In this document: positions 1-8,295 of the stretch, piece by piece
Layout: each line of letters opens with the position of its first letter
How positions within the stretch are numbered: the first letter of the stretch is position 1
Source: an uncultured Bacteroidia bacterium
GTDB lineage: Bacteria > Bacteroidota > Bacteroidia > Bacteroidales > UBA932
DNA length: 64,000 nucleotides
Reading direction: 5' to 3'
Assembly: GCA_902788095.1 (NCBI GenBank)
Contig: CADAIT010000001.1
Coordinates: forward strand, 186,001 to 250,000
Translations under genes and position numbers: made by a program
Notes under the pieces: generated by a model
Seen by the model: the letters and a program-made list of their open reading frames with translations, nothing else
Databases searched by the model: none
What the model was told of the DNA's origin: nothing

Positions 1-407
1 CCCAGGCCGTAGAAGTCAAAGGCGTCATACATTTTCTCGCCGCTGTCCACCTTGTTTACACACAGGATAACCGGCTTTTTGCTGCGGCGGAGCAGGTCTG
101 CGATTTCCGCGTCATAGTCCGTGATGCCGGTAGCGGCCTCGCACATGAACAGCACCGCGTCCGCCTCTTCGATGGCGATGCCCACCTGGCGGCGGATGGC
201 ATCCTCGAAGACATCGTCCGAATTAGAGGTGTAACCGCCCGTGTCCACCACGGAGAATTCCCGGCCGCACCATTCGCATTTTCCGTAATGGCGGTCCCGC
301 GTGACGCCGGCCGTCTCGTCCACAATTGCCTGCCGCATGCCCACCAGACGGTTGAACAGCGTGCTCTTTCCTACGTTCGGTCTCCCGACTATCGCTACAA
401 GTGCCAT
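1..407 (-). CDS. der: Ribosome assembly GTPase Der (EngA), 3' part cut by the window edge
   Basis: The reverse strand reads from an ATG at 407 to the window edge and gives the first 135 residues of Der, the double-GTPase that assists late assembly of the 50S ribosomal subunit. The first G domain is seen: P-loop GRPNVGKST at residues 8-16, DTGG at 55-58 and the guanine-specificity motif NKVD at 118-121. The second G domain and KH-like C-terminal domain lie outside the window. It follows a small membrane-protein gene by 17 bases on the same strand and ends a visible engB-prs-small protein-der run. The identification is secure; only the total length is unseen. Confidence 0.95.
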   Translation of the reverse strand, partial: MALVAIVGRPNVGKSTLFNRLVGMRQAIVDETAGVTRDRHYGKCEWCGREFSVVDTGGYTSNSDDVFEDAIRRQVGIAIEEADAVLFMCEAATGITDYDAEIADLLRRSKKPVILCVNKVDSGEKMYDAFDFYGL

Positions 408-424
408 AAACTCTTTTATTAAAA

Positions 425-673
425 TTATTCCTTATTGTACAGGCCGCACGATGCGCAGGCATCCGAATAATTGCCGTCGCATACCTTCTTTCCTTTTTGC
501 GCGCGCAGCAGTTCCAGTTCCTCCTGCTTGGCGCATTTGATCCCCCGCTTGCGCATTTCCGGATTGGTGGATATCTCCCCGTCCGGGAAAGGCCGGTGGA
601 AGAAGAAAATATTCACCCCGAGGAGCAGCACGGCTGCTCCTACGAACAAAATGGCGGCAAACAAGGTTTTCAT
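425..673 (-). CDS. Small single-span membrane protein with four cysteines
   Basis: An 82-residue product. Residues 5-25 form one hydrophobic span, followed by a polar tail with four cysteines (about 47, 66, 74 and 77), the last two as CASC. The spacing suggests metal binding or disulfides, but I know no function. The gene lies between prs (42 bases upstream) and der (17 bases downstream) on the same strand, so it is probably co-transcribed with them. No shadowing longer gene competes on the other strand, and the hydrophobic start followed by a charged tail reads like a real protein. The family is not recognised. Confidence 0.7.
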   Translation of the reverse strand: MKTLFAAILFVGAAVLLLGVNIFFFHRPFPDGEISTNPEMRKRGIKCAKQEELELLRAQKGKKVCDGNYSDACASCGLYNKE

Positions 674-715
674 TTTATGAAAATTAAATGATTCCCTTTG
701 GGAAGGAACATTGGG

Positions 716-1711
716 TTACAAGGGGAACTCGGAGGAAATGGGCTGGTAATTGTACACGCGCAGAATCATCCGGGCGAAGGTGTCGGCCAGCGAAACCACG
801 CGGAACTTGCTCTGGAATTCCTTCTTGGAAGGGTCCAGCGGGATGGTATCGGTAACATACACCTCCGACAGGGCGCTCTGGTCGATACGCTCGTACGCGG
901 GGCCGGAAAGCACCGGATGCGTCGCGAAAGCACGGACGCTGTGGGCGCCGCGCTTGATGAGCTCGTTGGCGGCCTCCGTGAGGGTGCCGGCGGTGTCGAT
1001 GATATCGTCAATGATTACGATGTCGCGTCCTTCCACCTCGCCGATGGGGGTGATGCGTTCCACCACGTTGGCCCGGGCGCGGGTTTTGTGGCAGATGACC
1101 ACCGGCGTATGCAGGTTCTTGGCATAGGCGTTCACGCGCTTGGCGCCGCCCATGTCCGGAGCGGCCAGCGTGAGGGTGTCCTTGCACTCTTTCTGGAGCT
1201 TCTTGAGGATGGTCAGGAAGTCATAGCTGGCATACAGGTGGTTCACCGGAAAATCGAAGAAGCCCTGGATCTGGTCCGCATGCAGGTCGCAGGTCATGAG
1301 GGCGTCGGTTCCGGCCACCTTGAGCATGTTGGCGACCAGCTTTGCGCCGATGGAGACGCGCGGCTTGTCCTTGCGGTCCTGGCGGGCCCAGCCATAATAC
1401 GGGATGACGGCGATGACTTTGTTGGCCGATGCACGCTTGGCTGCGTCGATGCTGAGCAGCAGTTCCATCAGGTTGTCGCTGCTGGGAAAAGTGCTCTGGA
1501 TAATGAAGCAGGTGGCGCCACGGACACTTTCCTGATACGAGGGCTGAAATTCGCCGTCGCTGAAATGGGTACATTCCAACGGTCCAAGAACCACATCGGG
1601 GTCCTCCGGACTTTTCATACGGTTCATGGCTTCCACTACCTTCTCCGCGAAATAGCGGGAGGCATCACATGTAAAAAGCGCCATCCGGTGCTTATGGACA
1701 TCGTTTATCAT
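716..1711 (-). CDS. prs: Ribose-phosphate pyrophosphokinase
   Basis: Makes PRPP from ribose 5-phosphate and ATP, feeding purine, pyrimidine, NAD, histidine and tryptophan synthesis in the cytoplasm. The 331-residue product has the family's N-terminal half with the ARQDRKDKPR flexible segment, the DLHADQIQGFF region and the PRPP-binding loop VIIDDIIDTAGT. I place the start at the ATG at 1711 because it overlaps the engB stop codon as ATGA, a usual sign of translational coupling; a longer frame to 1789 would run into engB. A slightly shorter start at 1684 is possible. It belongs to the engB-prs-der run. Confidence 0.95.
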   Translation of the reverse strand: MINDVHKHRMALFTCDASRYFAEKVVEAMNRMKSPEDPDVVLGPLECTHFSDGEFQPSYQESVRGATCFIIQSTFPSSDNLMELLLSIDAAKRASANKVIAVIPYYGWARQDRKDKPRVSIGAKLVANMLKVAGTDALMTCDLHADQIQGFFDFPVNHLYASYDFLTILKKLQKECKDTLTLAAPDMGGAKRVNAYAKNLHTPVVICHKTRARANVVERITPIGEVEGRDIVIIDDIIDTAGTLTEAANELIKRGAHSVRAFATHPVLSGPAYERIDQSALSEVYVTDTIPLDPSKKEFQSKFRVVSLADTFARMILRVYNYQPISSEFPL

Positions 1712-2304
1712 AATGTTTGAAGAATAGATCCTATATAGTTGAGAATGTCTTCCTTTCCCTGTCCTTTTACGGACGATGACACAAAGCACGGCGGCAGTTC
1801 CTCCCAGTCTTCCAGCAGGCGTTCCTTGTTCTCGCCGAGCTGCTGCTGCAGGGCCTCCGTGCCCATTTTGTCCGCTTTGGTAAAAATAATGCCGAAGGGG
1901 ATGCCCCTTTCTCCCAGTTCGCCGATGAAGCGGAGGTCCACTTCCTGCATGGGGTGGCGCGAGTCGATGAGGACCATGAGCATCACCAGTTCTTCCGAGT
2001 GGTTGATATAGTCCCAGATGATGTGACGCAGGCGTGCGCGGTCCTTGTCCGGCAATTTGGCGTAGCCGTAACCCGGGAGGTCCACCAGATACCAGCTGTC
2101 GTTGATGAGGAAATGGTTTACCAATTGGGTTTTTCCGGGCGTCTGGGAGGTTTTGGCCAGCTTGGAATTGGCCGTAAGCATGTTGATGAGCGAACTCTTG
2201 CCCACGTTGGAGCGACCGATAAAGGCAAACTCCGGCGCCTTGCGCGCAGGTTTCTGTGCGACCCTTGTGCTGCTTCCGGCAAATTCCGCCTTGGTGATTT
2301 TCAT
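1708..2304 (-). CDS. engB: Ribosome biogenesis GTP-binding protein EngB/YsxC
   Basis: A 198-residue cytoplasmic GTPase of the TrmE-Era-EngA-EngB group, needed for large-subunit assembly. The motifs GRSNVGKSSL (G1), DLPGYGYAK (G3) and TKADK (G4) are all present, and the length is normal. The ATG at 2304 is preceded by a strong Shine-Dalgarno run (GGAGGAGG on the reverse strand), unusual among these genes, many of which have short or no leaders. The stop overlaps the prs start. The gene diverges from tadA across 53 bases that hold a promoter for each direction. Confidence 0.95.
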   Translation of the reverse strand: MKITKAEFAGSSTRVAQKPARKAPEFAFIGRSNVGKSSLINMLTANSKLAKTSQTPGKTQLVNHFLINDSWYLVDLPGYGYAKLPDKDRARLRHIIWDYINHSEELVMLMVLIDSRHPMQEVDLRFIGELGERGIPFGIIFTKADKMGTEALQQQLGENKERLLEDWEELPPCFVSSSVKGQGKEDILNYIGSILQTL

Positions 2305-2325
2305 AACCTCCTCCTAATTACTCCA

Positions 2326-2353
2326 CAAATATACGAATAAATTCCTATCTTTG
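2326..2353. promoter_or_regulatory. Divergent promoters of engB and tadA
   Basis: Two Bacteroidetes-type -7 boxes (consensus TAnnTTTG) face away from each other: TATATTTG read on the minus strand at 2333-2326 for engB, and TATCTTTG on the plus strand at 2346-2353 for tadA. The tadA box ends only four bases before its ATG, so that transcript would be nearly leaderless, whereas engB has a leader with a ribosome-binding site. Confidence 0.65.
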
Positions 2354-2357
2354 CCAC

Positions 2358-2795
2358 ATGGAGCAAGACGAAAAATTCATGCGCGAGGCGCTTGCCGAAG
2401 CCAGGGCCGCCCTTGCGGAAGGTGAAATCCCCATCGGCGCCGTCGTGGTGTGGAAAGGACGGATTATCGGCCGGGGGCATAACCAGACCGAAAGGCTGCA
2501 CGACACCACGGCCCATGCCGAGATGATAGCCATCACCGCCGCCACCGAGTCCATGGGTGGCAAATACCTCAGTGACTGCACTTTATACGTAACCGTCGAG
2601 CCGTGCCCCATGTGCGCCGGCGCCCTCGCCTGGGCCCAGATGGGTCGTATCGTGTACGGGGCTCCGGACCAACGCCGCGGCTACTCCCTTTTCTCCCCTT
2701 CCCTGCTTCACCCCCGCACGGAGGCCGTCGGCAGCATCCTTCAAGAGGAATGTGCCGCGCTCATGCTGGACTTTTTCCGCGAAAAACGGGGATAA
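2358..2795 (+). CDS. tadA: tRNA-specific adenosine deaminase
   Basis: A 145-residue zinc deaminase that converts adenosine to inosine at the wobble position of tRNA-Arg(ACG). The zinc-site signature is complete: HAE at residues 53-55, with Glu55 as proton shuttle, and PCPMC with Cys83 and Cys86. The short N-terminal helix and length match TadA rather than cytidine or dCMP deaminases. It is transcribed alone, divergent from engB, and its stop codon directly abuts the stop codon of the convergent DJ-1 family gene. Guanine deaminase is a less likely alternative for this fold. Confidence 0.9.
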   Translation: MEQDEKFMREALAEARAALAEGEIPIGAVVVWKGRIIGRGHNQTERLHDTTAHAEMIAITAATESMGGKYLSDCTLYVTVEPCPMCAGALAWAQMGRIVYGAPDQRRGYSLFSPSLLHPRTEAVGSILQEECAALMLDFFREKRG

Positions 2796-3365
2796 TCAGA
2801 GCATCAGGCCTGCCTTTACCTTTTCTGCCGCCTCGTCTCCCTTCAGATAGCGGAGAATGGCCAGGCCGAAGTTCACGGCGTGTCCCGCACCCCGTCCGGT
2901 GATCAGTTTTCCGTCGGTAACCGTGCTTTCCGGAGTAAAGACGGCCCCCTTGTCCAGAAGCGCCTGCTCGAAGCCGTCGAAGCAGGTAAACTTCTTCCCC
3001 TCCAGGCCGGGGAGTTGGGAGACGACCAGTCCGGGCGCCGCGCAGATGGCCGCCACGGCACCCCCGCGGGCCCAATGGTCCTGCAGGATTTCCATCAGCT
3101 CCGCGTGCCGGGCCAGGTTTTTGCTGCCCGGCATGCCCCCCGGAAAAATCATGATGTCCGTTTCGTCGGTGCCCGGCTCCATCACCTCCAGGTCCGCCCA
3201 GTTGGTGTCCACCGAAACGGACAGCCCGTGGGAACTTTCCACCATGTAATCCTCCGTAATGGAAACCGTCCTTACCGCCACGCCCCCGCGCAGCAGCACG
3301 TCCCGCGTTCCCAAGGCCTCCATGTCCTCAAAGCCATCGGCCAGAAAAATATTAATACCTTTCAT
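2796..3365 (-). CDS. DJ-1/PfpI family protein
   Basis: A 189-residue member of the DJ-1/ThiJ/PfpI superfamily. The presumed nucleophile is Cys108 in AAICAAPG, with the conserved supporting Glu16 in the GFEDME segment, matching the Cys106/Glu18 pair of DJ-1. Members have been described as glyoxalases, protein or nucleotide deglycases, or redox-protective chaperones; the sequence does not decide among these. The length is that of a single-domain protein with no signal peptide, so it is cytoplasmic. It is convergent with tadA and has no obvious operon partner. Confidence 0.85.
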   Translation of the reverse strand: MKGINIFLADGFEDMEALGTRDVLLRGGVAVRTVSITEDYMVESSHGLSVSVDTNWADLEVMEPGTDETDIMIFPGGMPGSKNLARHAELMEILQDHWARGGAVAAICAAPGLVVSQLPGLEGKKFTCFDGFEQALLDKGAVFTPESTVTDGKLITGRGAGHAVNFGLAILRYLKGDEAAEKVKAGLML

Positions 3366-3393
3366 ATCTATTAAAATGTTCTACGTTTCCTTG

Positions 3394-3490
3394 CCCTTGA
3401 AGGCGGTTCCCTTCCCTTGAAGGCGGTTCCCTTCCCCTTGAAGGCGGTTCCCTTCCCTTGAAGGTGGTTCCCTTCCCCTTGAAGGCAGTT
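3394..3490. repeat. Tandem repeat, five units of 20-21 bp
   Basis: Five head-to-tail copies of a unit reading CCCTTGAAGGCGGTTCCCTT (units at about 3394, 3414, 3434, 3455 and 3475; the third has an extra C, and the fourth and fifth carry substitutions). It sits just upstream of the DJ-1 family gene. Open frames crossing it give low-complexity translations and are not credible genes. The rest of 3490-3800 holds nothing I recognise. Confidence 0.85.
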
Positions 3491-3802
3491 CTGCTCTGCG
3501 TTTCCGGGGACTGTTCTACACCTCCCCTAGAAGGCATCCATCCGGCTTTCGCGGAGCATTCCGCGTTTTCTCCTCCAGAGGAGATAATCCACGCTTCCTC
3601 CCTCAAGATAGGCCCTCCGGTTCCGGGAAATAATCCCTCCCTGAAAGGGGCACTCACCGACAGGCAGATTTTTCTGCTGGCATGCCACCTCGGAAAGACA
3701 TGCGTCTGTCAGTCCGGAGAAGGTGAAGAATCTATTTCGCCTCGCCACGCTAAAAGGTTTTCAAATTTAGTCAAAGATACTATTTTTTCCAAAGAAATGT
3801 TT

Positions 3803-3810
3803 TATCTTTG
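3803..3810 (+). promoter_or_regulatory. Promoter -7 box of tRNA-Gln
   Basis: TATCTTTG matches the Bacteroidetes -7 consensus and lies ten bases before the mature tRNA 5' end. Confidence 0.65.
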
Positions 3811-3820
3811 CAGTCCGAAT

Positions 3821-3891
3821 TGAACTGTGGTGTAATGGTAGCACTAGGGATTTTGGTTCCCTCAGTCAGCGTTCGAATCGCTGCAGTTCAA
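3821..3891 (+). tRNA. tRNA-Gln (anticodon UUG)
   Basis: All parts of the cloverleaf can be folded by eye: the 7-bp acceptor stem TGAACTG/CAGTTCA, D stem GTGT/GCAC, anticodon stem AGGGA/TCCCT around the loop TTTTGGT, and T stem CAGCG/CGCTG around TTCGAAT. The anticodon TTG reads glutamine codons. The discriminator base is A and the CCA end is not encoded. Confidence 0.95.
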
Positions 3892-3901
3892 CGGATTTTC
3901 C

Positions 3902-3927
3902 GCCAGGCCCCTCCGCCTGGCTTTTTT
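3902..3927 (+). terminator. Rho-independent terminator after tRNA-Gln
   Basis: A 6-bp GC-rich stem, GCCAGG/CCTGGC, is followed directly by six T residues, ten bases after the tRNA. Confidence 0.85.
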
Positions 3928-3959
3928 GGTAAACTTTTTTCAGGACGGGACATTGCTTT

Positions 3960-4066
3960 GTGGCAGCTAAATTATTGATTCACATGCCGTTACACAATAA
4001 TCCTCGTTCGAAATCTGAACGAGGATTGTTCAACATCTCGCTGTGTATCAAATAGTTAGCGATCAC
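3960..4066. repeat. 107-bp palindromic element, copy A
   Basis: First of three related elements in this window. It has a central near-palindrome (4008-4036 region, arms AATCCTCGTTC and GAACGAGGATT) and imperfect ends GTGGCAGCTAA / GTTAGCGATCAC. It is a direct repeat of the element at 4093-4199, separated by 26 bases. No coding capacity; it resembles a MITE or REPIN-like unit. Confidence 0.8.
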
Positions 4067-4092
4067 TATGGTTATACTCACGGCAGTGATCC

Positions 4093-4199
4093 GTGACAGC
4101 TAAATCATTGTCATCCAGCATGTTACACAACAATCCTCGTTCAAAATTTGAACGAGGATTATTCAACATCTAACTGTGTATCAAACACTTAGCTGTCAC
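4093..4199. repeat. 107-bp palindromic element, copy B
   Basis: The best-preserved copy: perfect 11-bp terminal inverted repeats GTGACAGCTAA and TTAGCTGTCAC surround a central hairpin with 14-bp arms. It ends seven bases before the stop codon of the convergent protease gene, so it could also act as a transcriptional stop for that minus-strand gene. Confidence 0.85.
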
Positions 4200-4206
4200 A
4201 ACCCAA

Positions 4207-4887
4207 CTAGTTGCGGCGGCTGTTGCCGATGGAAATGTAGTAGAGCAGGGTGGCAAGGGAGCCCAGGGCGGCAATCACGTACGTGTAGGCGGCCCACCTG
4301 AGGGCGTCCACGGCCATGGGTTTGGTTTCATAACTGACGATGCCGGCACTTTCCAGCCAGGATACGGCCCGTGCGCTGGCGTTGATTTCTACCGGAAGCG
4401 TGACGAAACTGAACAGCGTGGTCAGGGCAAACAGGCCTATCCCTATCCAAAGCAGCGAAGGGAAGGTGTTGATAAAGATAACGCCCGCCAGCAGCACCCA
4501 GGAGACGATATTGCTGGAGAAGGAGACCACCGGCACCAGTGCGCTGCGCATCCGGAGCCAGGGATAGCCTGTAGCATGCTGTACCACGTGTCCGCACTCA
4601 TGGGCGGCCACAGCAGCAGCGGCCACCGACTTGCCAAAGTACACATTCTCGCTCAGGTTCACCGTTTTGGTGGTAGGGTCATAGTGGTCCGTGAGTTTGC
4701 CGGGAATCGACACGATTTTCACATCCCGGATGCCGTGGGCCTGCAGCATGCGGTTGGCGACCTCTGCGCCGGTGAGCCCCAGCGGAACCTGGGAATACTT
4801 TGAGAAGCGGCTGTTGAGCCGGTTTTGGATGAGGAGACTGAGCACCATCACCACAATCATGAGTATCCAAATGCCTGTTGACGACAT
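4207..4887 (-). CDS. YugP-type membrane zinc metallopeptidase
   Basis: A 226-residue integral membrane protein. An N-terminal span (about residues 6-22) precedes a metallopeptidase segment with the zinc-binding motif HECGH at 96-100, and three or four further spans follow (about 115-145, 148-165 and 195-220). This arrangement matches the neutral zinc metallopeptidase family typified by Bacillus YugP, whose substrates are not well defined. The ATG at 4887 starts a typical family N-terminus; an upstream in-frame ATG at 4908 would add seven residues. A minus-strand TATTTTTG box at 4948-4941 fits either start. It diverges from alr. Confidence 0.85.
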   Translation of the reverse strand: MSSTGIWILMIVVMVLSLLIQNRLNSRFSKYSQVPLGLTGAEVANRMLQAHGIRDVKIVSIPGKLTDHYDPTTKTVNLSENVYFGKSVAAAAVAAHECGHVVQHATGYPWLRMRSALVPVVSFSSNIVSWVLLAGVIFINTFPSLLWIGIGLFALTTLFSFVTLPVEINASARAVSWLESAGIVSYETKPMAVDALRWAAYTYVIAALGSLATLLYYISIGNSRRN

Positions 4888-4940
4888 AATGCAAACTGTT
4901 TTTTCCAAGGAAGTGCTTCACAAAAATTGCACCCCGACTG

Positions 4941-4989
4941 CAAAAATACAATTTTTATGACAAAATGTCGGTCAGAAATGTTACTTTTG
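4941..4989. promoter_or_regulatory. Divergent promoters of the YugP-type gene and alr
   Basis: TATTTTTG on the minus strand at 4948-4941 drives the protease gene, and TACTTTTG on the plus strand at 4982-4989 drives alr. The alr box rules out the longer alr frame that begins at 4927. Confidence 0.6.
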
Positions 4990-5007
4990 TACGCTAAATT
5001 GGAAAGC

Positions 5008-6114
5008 ATGCGCGAACTGCAAGACGATTTCTCCCGTTTGGAGCTGAACCTGAAAGCGGCGACGGACAACTACCGTTACTTCCGCTCCCTGCTGGACCCC
5101 AAAACCAAGTTGCTGGTTTTGGTGAAGGCCAATGCGTACGGTCACGGCGGGGTGGAATTCGCCGCCATGATGCAGCGGGCCGGGGCGGACTATCTGGCCG
5201 TCGCCTATCCCGTGGAGGGTCTTGAACTGCGCCGCAACGGCATCTCCCTGCCCATCCTGGTGCTCACCGCCGGTACGGATTTCTATCCGGAGATTATCGA
5301 CACGCGCATGGAGCCTTCCATCCCCAACCTGTACTCCCTTGAGAAGCTGGTGGAAATCCTGCGGGAACGGGGCATCCGGGATTATCCCGTCCACATCAAG
5401 CTGGACACCGGCATGCACCGCCTGGGCTTCATGACGGAAGAATTGCCGGAGCTCGTGGAATACTTGAAAAAAACGCCGGAGGTCAAAGTCAAAGCCGTTT
5501 TCTCCCACCTGTGCGTGGCGGAGGACCCCGCCGAGGACGATTTCACCCTGGGCCAGATTCACCTTTTCCGGGACAATGTGAACTACATTGCGGACGGTAT
5601 CGGCTACATGCCGATGCGCCACATCCTGAATTCCGCCGGCATCGAGCGCTTCTCCCAGTACCAGTTCGACATGGTGCGGCTGGGCATCGGCGTCTATGGC
5701 ATCAGCGCCCTGCCGGACAAGAAGCTGGCTCCCGTGGCCTCGCTCAAGTGCAAAGTCCTGCAAGTAAAAACCTTAGGTCCGAATGACACCGTCGGCTATG
5801 GCCGATGGGGCCATGCCAAAGAAGGCACCGTCATCGCCACCATCCCGGTGGGCTATGCGGACGGCCTGGACCGGCACCTGGGCCGTGGCAACGCCTCCTT
5901 CAGCGTAAACGGGCACCGCGCACCGACCATCGGCAATATCTGCATGGACATGTGCATGCTGGACGTTACGGGCATCCCGTGCGCCGTGGGAGACACCGTC
6001 ACCATCTTCGGCGAAGACCCTACCGCCAGCGAGCTGGCAGCTATCTTGGGCACCATCCCCTACGAGATTCTGGTCTCCGTGCCCCGCCGCATCCATCGGC
6101 TGGTAATCCGCTGA
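5008..6114 (+). CDS. alr: Alanine racemase
   Basis: A 368-residue PLP enzyme that interconverts L- and D-alanine for peptidoglycan. The PLP lysine is Lys40 in VLVKANAYGHG, and the second catalytic residue is Tyr264 in TVGYGRWGH; the VGYADGLDRHLGRG segment that follows is also typical. I chose the ATG at 5008 rather than 4927 because a good -7 box ends at 4989, between them, and because the resulting N-terminus matches the family. It is monocistronic, divergent from the YugP-type gene and convergent with the small gene at 6121. Confidence 0.95.
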   Translation: MRELQDDFSRLELNLKAATDNYRYFRSLLDPKTKLLVLVKANAYGHGGVEFAAMMQRAGADYLAVAYPVEGLELRRNGISLPILVLTAGTDFYPEIIDTRMEPSIPNLYSLEKLVEILRERGIRDYPVHIKLDTGMHRLGFMTEELPELVEYLKKTPEVKVKAVFSHLCVAEDPAEDDFTLGQIHLFRDNVNYIADGIGYMPMRHILNSAGIERFSQYQFDMVRLGIGVYGISALPDKKLAPVASLKCKVLQVKTLGPNDTVGYGRWGHAKEGTVIATIPVGYADGLDRHLGRGNASFSVNGHRAPTIGNICMDMCMLDVTGIPCAVGDTVTIFGEDPTASELAAILGTIPYEILVSVPRRIHRLVIR

Positions 6115-6120
6115 ATAAAC

Positions 6121-6351
6121 TTAAAACAACGTGGGGTGATTCTCTTCCAGTTCGGAGAGGATTTTGCTCATGATGGCCTCGCGGAAGAGGACGGACTTGG
6201 CATGCACCTTGAAACGGGAGCAATACTCATCGATGGCGGCCAGTTCACTGTCGTTGAAATAGAGGACATAGCGATTCCTGCGCAGCAGCAGTTCGCGCTG
6301 CTTTTCCAGGTAGGCGGGATCCACGCCGGGAATTTTTTTTCTTCTGCCCAT
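6121..6351 (-). CDS. Small ribbon-helix-helix-like protein
   Basis: A 76-residue basic protein. Residues 26-60 (beginning RYVLYFNDSELAAIDEYC) read like a short strand followed by two helices, the outline of ribbon-helix-helix DNA-binding proteins, though I cannot confirm the fold by eye. It begins two bases after the stop codon of the double-thioredoxin gene and is therefore likely the last gene of the ung-coaD-thioredoxin run. An upstream start at 6390 would lie inside the preceding gene and is less likely. Its function is unknown; a role as a small regulator is a guess. Confidence 0.65.
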   Translation of the reverse strand: MGRRKKIPGVDPAYLEKQRELLLRRNRYVLYFNDSELAAIDEYCSRFKVHAKSVLFREAIMSKILSELEENHPTLF

Positions 6352-6352
6352 A

Positions 6353-7840
6353 CTAATGCGTTTCCCCGGATTCGTCCGAACGAGCGGCAACAGTCGTCAA
6401 ATCCACGTATTTGTGCCGGACCACACCCTTCTTGTCCAGTTCCAGCACCATGGGAAGGCCGGACAGGTCAACGGTATCCAGCAGCTGTTGCCCCAGTTCA
6501 GGAGCGTCGGTCATCAAAGTATCCATGTCCACAAGCAGCACGCGCGCACGGCGGTTCTCCTGCACCACCCGCTCCACCGCCGCCAGCATGTCCCGGCACG
6601 AGGAACAATCGGGCGAATAGAACACCACATACGCCGGAGAGCCCTTGAGTTTTCTCAGCGCAAACTCCCCGGACCGGGAAGCGGGAACAAACAGGCAGGG
6701 TTTGCGACGCAGAACGCCGGGCAGCTTCAGGTCGGGCACCGGCGCGTCCACCGGCGTACGGGAACACAGATTCAGCAACAAATCCCCCAGGGAAACCACC
6801 TGGGCCTGGTCTTCCGGCGTGTTCCACACATCCGGAAGATGGATGTATTTTTCCACGAAGGGAACGGCGGCCGCACGGAAAACCTCCGTTTTCCGGGACG
6901 AGAGATAATACAGCACGTCGCCCATGTTCTGCTTGAAGGCGTCCATGTTCCCCTCCCCGAATGTCCGGGCGGCCATATAATCGGCCACATCCATCACGTC
7001 GGAAACCTTCAGGGTGTCGCCATAGGCCGCAAAAAGCTGGTCCAGAGCCGCCATCTGCGACGTTTCGCCGTAAACGAACTGGTCTGCCGACAGCTCCCGG
7101 TTGAGCAGCAGCTGCAAGGCCGGCGTATCCAGCCCGCGGCCGAGGATTTCTCCGGAGGGCGACACCAGGAACATCCGCGGTGTCTGCAGCACGCCGTACA
7201 GGCGCTGCCAGTCCGTCTCATCGGACATGCGCAAATGCGTAACCCCTTCAAAATCGGCCCTGTACTCTTCCCAGGAAGATTCGTCCTGCCCGATGTACAC
7301 GGCGTAAACGCTCACGGGATACTTCCCCTCGCGGACAAAGGCCTTCAGGCGGGCCGTCTCCACCTTGCAGGTCGAACAGCCGGTGTCGTAAAAATACAGC
7401 ACACAATAGCCCTCGCCCGGAATTCTCACATGCAAGCCATCCGGGCCGAAACCGCTCAGCTGCGGAGCCTGCATCCCGATGAGCGAAGACTCGTTGAAGG
7501 TCACGAACACCCGGGCATTCAGCAAATCCATGTCCGAATGCATGGCGACATCGCCCGACAGGAGCCACTTTCTGGCCACATGCACCGCCACGGCATCGTC
7601 CCCCATGATTTTGGACCGGAGGTAATGGTCGTAAATTTTGAGCGCGACATACTGCCGCACCAACGAATCCCGGCAGGACGAAATCAGGTAGTCACATTCC
7701 TTGCTCTGGACCGATGCCGGCTCCCCTGCCAGCGCCGTGAAGTACTCGTTCAGCTTGGCCCCCAGCTCCGGATACGGTTCCTGCGCCGCGGCCCCCAGGC
7801 TCCAAACGAGCGCCAAAAGACTGAGCAGCAGCTTTTTCAT
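6353..7840 (-). CDS. Periplasmic protein with two thioredoxin-like domains
   Basis: A 495-residue product with a signal peptide ending near GAAAQ (residues 16-20). Two thioredoxin-like segments each carry a CxxC pair: CSTC at 155-158, with a following TP cis-proline candidate at 220-221, and CSSC at 412-415, with LP in the SGLPMVLE segment. The region between is helical and unassigned. Two redox-active sites in one secreted chain suggest thiol-disulfide exchange in the periplasm, as in TlpA/ResA relatives of Bacteroidetes, but the partner is unknown. The start at 7840 overlaps the coaD stop as ATGA, so it is translationally coupled to coaD. Confidence 0.75.
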   Translation of the reverse strand: MKKLLLSLLALVWSLGAAAQEPYPELGAKLNEYFTALAGEPASVQSKECDYLISSCRDSLVRQYVALKIYDHYLRSKIMGDDAVAVHVARKWLLSGDVAMHSDMDLLNARVFVTFNESSLIGMQAPQLSGFGPDGLHVRIPGEGYCVLYFYDTGCSTCKVETARLKAFVREGKYPVSVYAVYIGQDESSWEEYRADFEGVTHLRMSDETDWQRLYGVLQTPRMFLVSPSGEILGRGLDTPALQLLLNRELSADQFVYGETSQMAALDQLFAAYGDTLKVSDVMDVADYMAARTFGEGNMDAFKQNMGDVLYYLSSRKTEVFRAAAVPFVEKYIHLPDVWNTPEDQAQVVSLGDLLLNLCSRTPVDAPVPDLKLPGVLRRKPCLFVPASRSGEFALRKLKGSPAYVVFYSPDCSSCRDMLAAVERVVQENRRARVLLVDMDTLMTDAPELGQQLLDTVDLSGLPMVLELDKKGVVRHKYVDLTTVAARSDESGETH

Positions 7841-8295
7841 AACACAATCCCCTCCGGAATAAAGGCCGAATAATCCCCGCCGTGACACAGGATATCACGC
7901 ACCGCGGAAGAAGAGATGTGCGCAAACTCCTGGGCCGTAGGAATAATGATGGTTTCAATCTCCGGCGCCAGGCGGCGGTTGGCGTCCGCGATGGAGCGCT
8001 CCGTCTCGAAGTCAATCATGTTTCGCACGCCGCGCACAATGTGGCGGATACCCAGTTGTCGGCAGGCGTCGATGGTGAGATTGTCGTACGAAATGACGGT
8101 GACGCCGGACATCCCTTCTGTCGCTTTACGGATAATCGCGAGTTTCTTCTCCATGTCAAAGAATCCCCGCTTGTCCTGGTTGATACCCACGGCCACCACC
8201 ACTTCGTCGAACATGGTCAGGGCGCGTTTGAGGATATTCAGATGACCTGCGGTAAAAGGGTCGAAGGAGCCGGGGAAAAGCGCTTTGGTTATCAT
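7837..8295 (-). CDS. coaD: Phosphopantetheine adenylyltransferase
   Basis: Transfers AMP from ATP to 4'-phosphopantetheine, the penultimate step of coenzyme A synthesis. The 152-residue product opens with ALFPGSFDPFTAGH, containing the TxGH nucleotidyltransferase motif (Thr15 to His18), and has the conserved ISSSAVR segment near residue 127. Its length is normal. Both ends overlap neighbours by four bases (ung upstream, the double-thioredoxin gene downstream), so these three genes form a tightly coupled operon although they share no pathway. Confidence 0.95.
   Translation of the reverse strand: MITKALFPGSFDPFTAGHLNILKRALTMFDEVVVAVGINQDKRGFFDMEKKLAIIRKATEGMSGVTVISYDNLTIDACRQLGIRHIVRGVRNMIDFETERSIADANRRLAPEIETIIIPTAQEFAHISSSAVRDILCHGGDYSAFIPEGIVL

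Noticed and set aside
698..1720. A 340-residue plus-strand frame opposite prs, and similar long antisense frames opposite lon, SusC, dnaX and others
   Set aside because: They are antisense shadows produced by GC-rich codon use; the opposite strand has unmistakable protein families in every case.
3352..3823. Open frames on both strands over the tandem repeat region
   Set aside because: They translate the repeat into low-complexity Gly/Arg/Pro-rich sequence, overlap the DJ-1 gene start or the tRNA promoter, and have no recognisable domain.
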